NCBI RefSeq assembly: GCF_007097385.1
Contig: NZ_VJZS01000018.1
Span: forward strand, 1 to 64,000
DNA: 64,000 bases
Reading direction: 5' to 3'
From: Flavobacterium sp. ZT3R18
GTDB taxonomy: Bacteria > Bacteroidota > Bacteroidia > Flavobacteriales > Flavobacteriaceae
Both the position numbers and the translations under genes were made by a program. Shown here one piece after another: positions 62,101 through 64,000 of the stretch. The number at the start of each line of letters is the position of its first letter. The first letter of the stretch is position 1. The notes under the pieces were generated by a model, which had not been told where the DNA came from, searched no databases, and saw only the letters and a list, made by a program, of their open reading frames with translations.

Positions 62101-64000
62101 TGTATGGCTGCAAGAAGATCAGAAAAAAGAAAGCTATCAGGTTGCAAAAGAATTTTGGCTTAGACAATTTGAAGAAACAATACCGCTACTTCAATTGCCG
62201 GGTTATATTAACCGTCCTATTGTAAAAACATACTGTGGAAGCCAGTTTCGTTATACTTTCTCAACAGAATTACTTACCGAATTAAAAAACCTTTCCAAGA
62301 GTTGTCAGGTAACACTATTTACTGTGTTGATGACAGGAGTAAAAACGTTATTATCAAGATACAGCAATCAGGACGATATTATTATTGGAACTCCTATAGC
62401 CGGAAGGGAGCATCCGGATTTGGAACATCAGATAGGTTTGTATATCAATACGCTGGCCATACGAACATTAGTAGACCAAAAGGAAGGGTTTTCGGCATTG
62501 CTTCAAAGAGAAGGTAAACAACTTTTAGAAGCCTACGAGCATCAGAATTTCCCATTTGATGCTTTGGTGGAGCAATTGAAAATTTCCAGAGATACTTCAA
62601 GATCACCTTTGTTTGATGTAATGGTGGTTTTACAAAATCAGCATCAATTATCGAGCTTTAAGAATAAAGTTTCTTCCGATATTGTGATGGAAGAGTTTGA
62701 AATCAACAGAAATGTATCTCCGTTTGATATTGTATTTACTTTTACAGAAAAAGAATCATTCCACTTAGAAGTTCTTTACAATATAGATCTTTATACCTCC
62801 GAGTTTATTCAGGGAATATGTAAGCACCTGGAGAACCTATTCTATCAGGTAGTAAAAACCCCTGAAATGCTGCTGGAAGAAATAGATTTGGTTTCCGAAA
62901 GTGAAAAAGAAACCTTATTACATACATTTAATAATACTGATGTAGTTTTTGATACGGAAAAAACCATAGTAGATTTGTTTTTGGAGCAAGTAGGGAAGAC
63001 ACCACAAAATAAGGTTGTCATAGCAGATGATCAGACCTTAAGTTATGCCGGATTAGACGAATTATCCAATAGATTAGCTAATTATCTTATTCAAAATTAT
63101 CAGATCGTTCAGCATGATTTGGTAGCAGTTAAACTGGAGAGAGGAGAACGCCTGCTCATATCATTACTAGGAATCCTAAAAACGGGTGCTGCCTATGTTC
63201 CTATAGATATGAACTATCCTGAAAACAGGATTAAGAATATCTTGGATGATGTTGCGGCCAAGGTAGTAATAGACGATACTTTTTTGGATGACTTTTATTG
63301 TCAAGAACAGTTATCTACTATCCAACCGAAAATAAAAACCGAAAGTACGGATCTGGCTTATGTAATTTATACTTCCGGATCTACAGGAAAACCGAAAGGA
63401 GTGATGATTACGCATCAGAGTTTGGTCAACCTATGTTTTTGGCATAAAGAAACATATAGCGTTAATGAAACCAGCAGAGGAACTTTATTTTCCGGCGTTG
63501 CCTTTGATGCGTCCGTTTGGGAAATTTACCCGTATCTGATATCGGGAGCCACACTTTATCCGATTCAAAAAGAAGAAATACGTCTTCAGATACCAATGTT
63601 AGCGAGCTTTTTACAAAAAAACGAAATAACGCATGCCTATCTGCCTTCCAAAATATGCCAGGATATCATGGCAGAAGAAGGGTTAGAATTAGCTACGGTG
63701 ATCCTTACAGGAGGAGAAAACCTGAATTATTCTATAAACACTTCTTTACAAGTATATAATAACTACGGACCAACTGAAAATACAGTTGTAACGACTTATT
63801 ATGATTGTAAGGAAGCTTTAAAAGAAAAGGTATCCATTGGAAAACCAATAGCGAATACCCAAGTTTACATCCTATCTGAAAACTTAAAATTACAACCGAT
63901 TGGAGTTATTGGAGAATTGTGTATTTCGGGAATCGGACTTTCAAAAGGTTATTTGCACCAACCTGAACTCACGACAGAAAAATTTATTAAAAACCCATTT
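59156..64000 (+). CDS. Nonribosomal peptide synthetase (partial, runs off right edge)
   Basis: One open frame of 1615 codons (ATG 59156) continues past the window end. Domain order: a condensation-like region (residues 1-215) lacking its HHxxxDG half; A1 with LAYIIYTSGTTGNPKGVMIT, NLYGPSEDTTYST, YDTGDLAKW and RGYRIELGE; PCP1 with FFELGGHSLM; a complete C domain with the catalytic LSIHHIISDGWS; and A2 with LAYVIYTSGSTGKPKGVMIT and NNYGPTENTVV, cut at the edge. By alignment to the GrsA code, A1 reads roughly D-L-Y-N-N-A-L-T-Y-K (alanine-like) and A2 begins D-A-W (hydrophobic, perhaps leucine-like); these readings are tentative. Product unknown. Confidence 0.9.
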   Translation, partial: MDHINDKIAKDYWLKKNSRIVHSKEGFPGSSSMDFIIVDARELSYFYKLTAENIVAEFTVLIALYNMLLQRYFEDCNVLSSKSFSSSQKMLLCYEFQSIGQKTIKEFIQETKEEVQEVYKYAPYYGDALIEQTSDVNYIQFNYGEDNELHELCYGLTCHIEKLENKDLRISLNYSEKFIESSIVLHFLINFKKWLKELEENINVSITKLPLISKEEESVLLNTFNTTKSDYDSTITLAEIVERQVHKTPQNIAVVCKETSLTYESLNEQANQLSYYFIKEHGICEGDFVGVKMERSEKLLIAILAVLKAGATYVPIDVNYPEERIAYIEIDSKSKLVIDVAVYSDFQENQVKYSKENPSSNRKSGDLAYIIYTSGTTGNPKGVMITHQNAVALIHWAQEEFNTESFDIVYVATSHCFDLSVYEMFYPLSIGKKIKILNNALEIGTELAKDHKILLNTVPSSIRNILEEGFSLENVTVINLAGEPFPVDIAKKLLQTNAEIRNLYGPSEDTTYSTCYQLSSEKIYQTIPIGKPITNTQAYILDEELQLVPAGIMGKLYLSGDGIAKGYLNQPQLTSTKFIENPFEEGEKMYDTGDLAKWMPDGNLAFLGRKDHQIKLRGYRIELGEIENVMFSFSENILQAVVAVKKNKGEDALVGYYIENSTVDKTHLRAYLEKQLPAYMIPSYFIKVEAVPLTPNGKVNKNAFPEIVDTTIVKKEYVAPADAVEKVLVQIWEQTLGISPIGMNDHFFELGGHSLMILQIINAIYKNLHKSVPYKVFYTNPTVSDLRKVLKSQEYLPIPLASYSESYPLTHSQNRLWLLSQLEGGNEAYQISGAVALKGTVDTVNFVKAFNQVVTHHEILRTFFKKDEEGEVKQYIVPNQEFHFTIETRDFSNHESPYHHVQDYIGEKEKQSYNLAEAPLFRGSLLKTATDNFVFYLSIHHIISDGWSLKVLTAQVLECYDVLQTGGSIILSEHPVQFKDYAVWLQEDQKKESYQVAKEFWLRQFEETIPLLQLPGYINRPIVKTYCGSQFRYTFSTELLTELKNLSKSCQVTLFTVLMTGVKTLLSRYSNQDDIIIGTPIAGREHPDLEHQIGLYINTLAIRTLVDQKEGFSALLQREGKQLLEAYEHQNFPFDALVEQLKISRDTSRSPLFDVMVVLQNQHQLSSFKNKVSSDIVMEEFEINRNVSPFDIVFTFTEKESFHLEVLYNIDLYTSEFIQGICKHLENLFYQVVKTPEMLLEEIDLVSESEKETLLHTFNNTDVVFDTEKTIVDLFLEQVGKTPQNKVVIADDQTLSYAGLDELSNRLANYLIQNYQIVQHDLVAVKLERGERLLISLLGILKTGAAYVPIDMNYPENRIKNILDDVAAKVVIDDTFLDDFYCQEQLSTIQPKIKTESTDLAYVIYTSGSTGKPKGVMITHQSLVNLCFWHKETYSVNETSRGTLFSGVAFDASVWEIYPYLISGATLYPIQKEEIRLQIPMLASFLQKNEITHAYLPSKICQDIMAEEGLELATVILTGGENLNYSINTSLQVYNNYGPTENTVVTTYYDCKEALKEKVSIGKPIANTQVYILSENLKLQPIGVIGELCISGIGLSKGYLHQPELTTEKFIKNPF

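Overview
The window looks like a chromosomal accessory region of a Flavobacterium-like member of the Bacteroidota. The DNA is AT-rich, and it carries a SusC/SusD pair, a DUF6520 peptide, an RteC regulator, a Bacteroidota-type tyrosine recombinase and a NusG-like antiterminator remnant. No rRNA, tRNA or CRISPR array was recognised. Nearly everything is accessory: defence genes, mobile-element genes, an integron-like cassette array and the start of a nonribosomal peptide synthetase (NRPS).

Layout. (1) 1-830: end of an IS30-like transposase and a 331-bp tandem duplication. (2) 0.8-10.3 kb, minus strand: two copies of an AbiE-like toxin-antitoxin pair flank a TOTE-type primase-helicase and an AlbA_2/Schlafen-type gene broken by one stop codon. 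Large palindromes sit at the antitoxin starts. (3) 10.5-12.05 kb: a three-gene HipBST-like module with three regularly spaced palindromic operators. (4) 12.3-21.6 kb: a metallophosphoesterase, then a type I restriction-modification operon (HsdR, fused HsdM-HsdS) that continues into a HEPN-like protein, a putative phage abortive-infection protein and a protein ending in a FokI-like nuclease domain. (5) 22-27.4 kb: a DUF1016 nuclease and the core of an integrative element (helicase-loader ATPase with a frameshift, replication-type protein, excisionase-like HTH, RteC). (6) 27.9-38.5 kb: a putative exported-peptide locus with a small STAS-like protein, an AraC regulator, a MauE/DoxX membrane protein, a four-cysteine DUF6520 peptide, an S9 peptidase and SusD/SusC.

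(7) 39.6-50.0 kb: eight gene cassettes, each bounded by attC-like imperfect palindromes. In six of them the first bases are the exact or near-exact reverse complement of the first bases of the cassette's own terminal attC, which is the signature of integron cassettes. No integron integrase lies in the window, so this is a CALIN-type array. Cargo includes a Reg_prop lipoprotein, an ECF42-like sigma factor with its DGPF partner, Nudix, SDR and methyltransferase enzymes, two DUF1569 proteins, a HEPN-like protein and an alpha/beta hydrolase. (8) 50.4-54.5 kb: a broken integrase tail, an aconitase, a full integrase, and an attachment-site-like segment with repeated GGTCAC boxes. (9) 54.7-57.9 kb: a response regulator divergent from a small lipoprotein and a frameshifted histidine kinase. 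(10) 58.6-64.0 kb: a decayed NusG/UpxY-like antiterminator directly ahead of a large NRPS that runs off the right edge.

Several genes carry a single stop or a one-base frameshift (AlbA_2, the ATPase, the histidine kinase), and the NusG-like gene carries several. These could be true decay or assembly error; raw reads would decide. The strongest leads are the cassette array, the DUF6520/MauE/S9/SusCD locus and the type I operon with three embedded candidate defence effectors.
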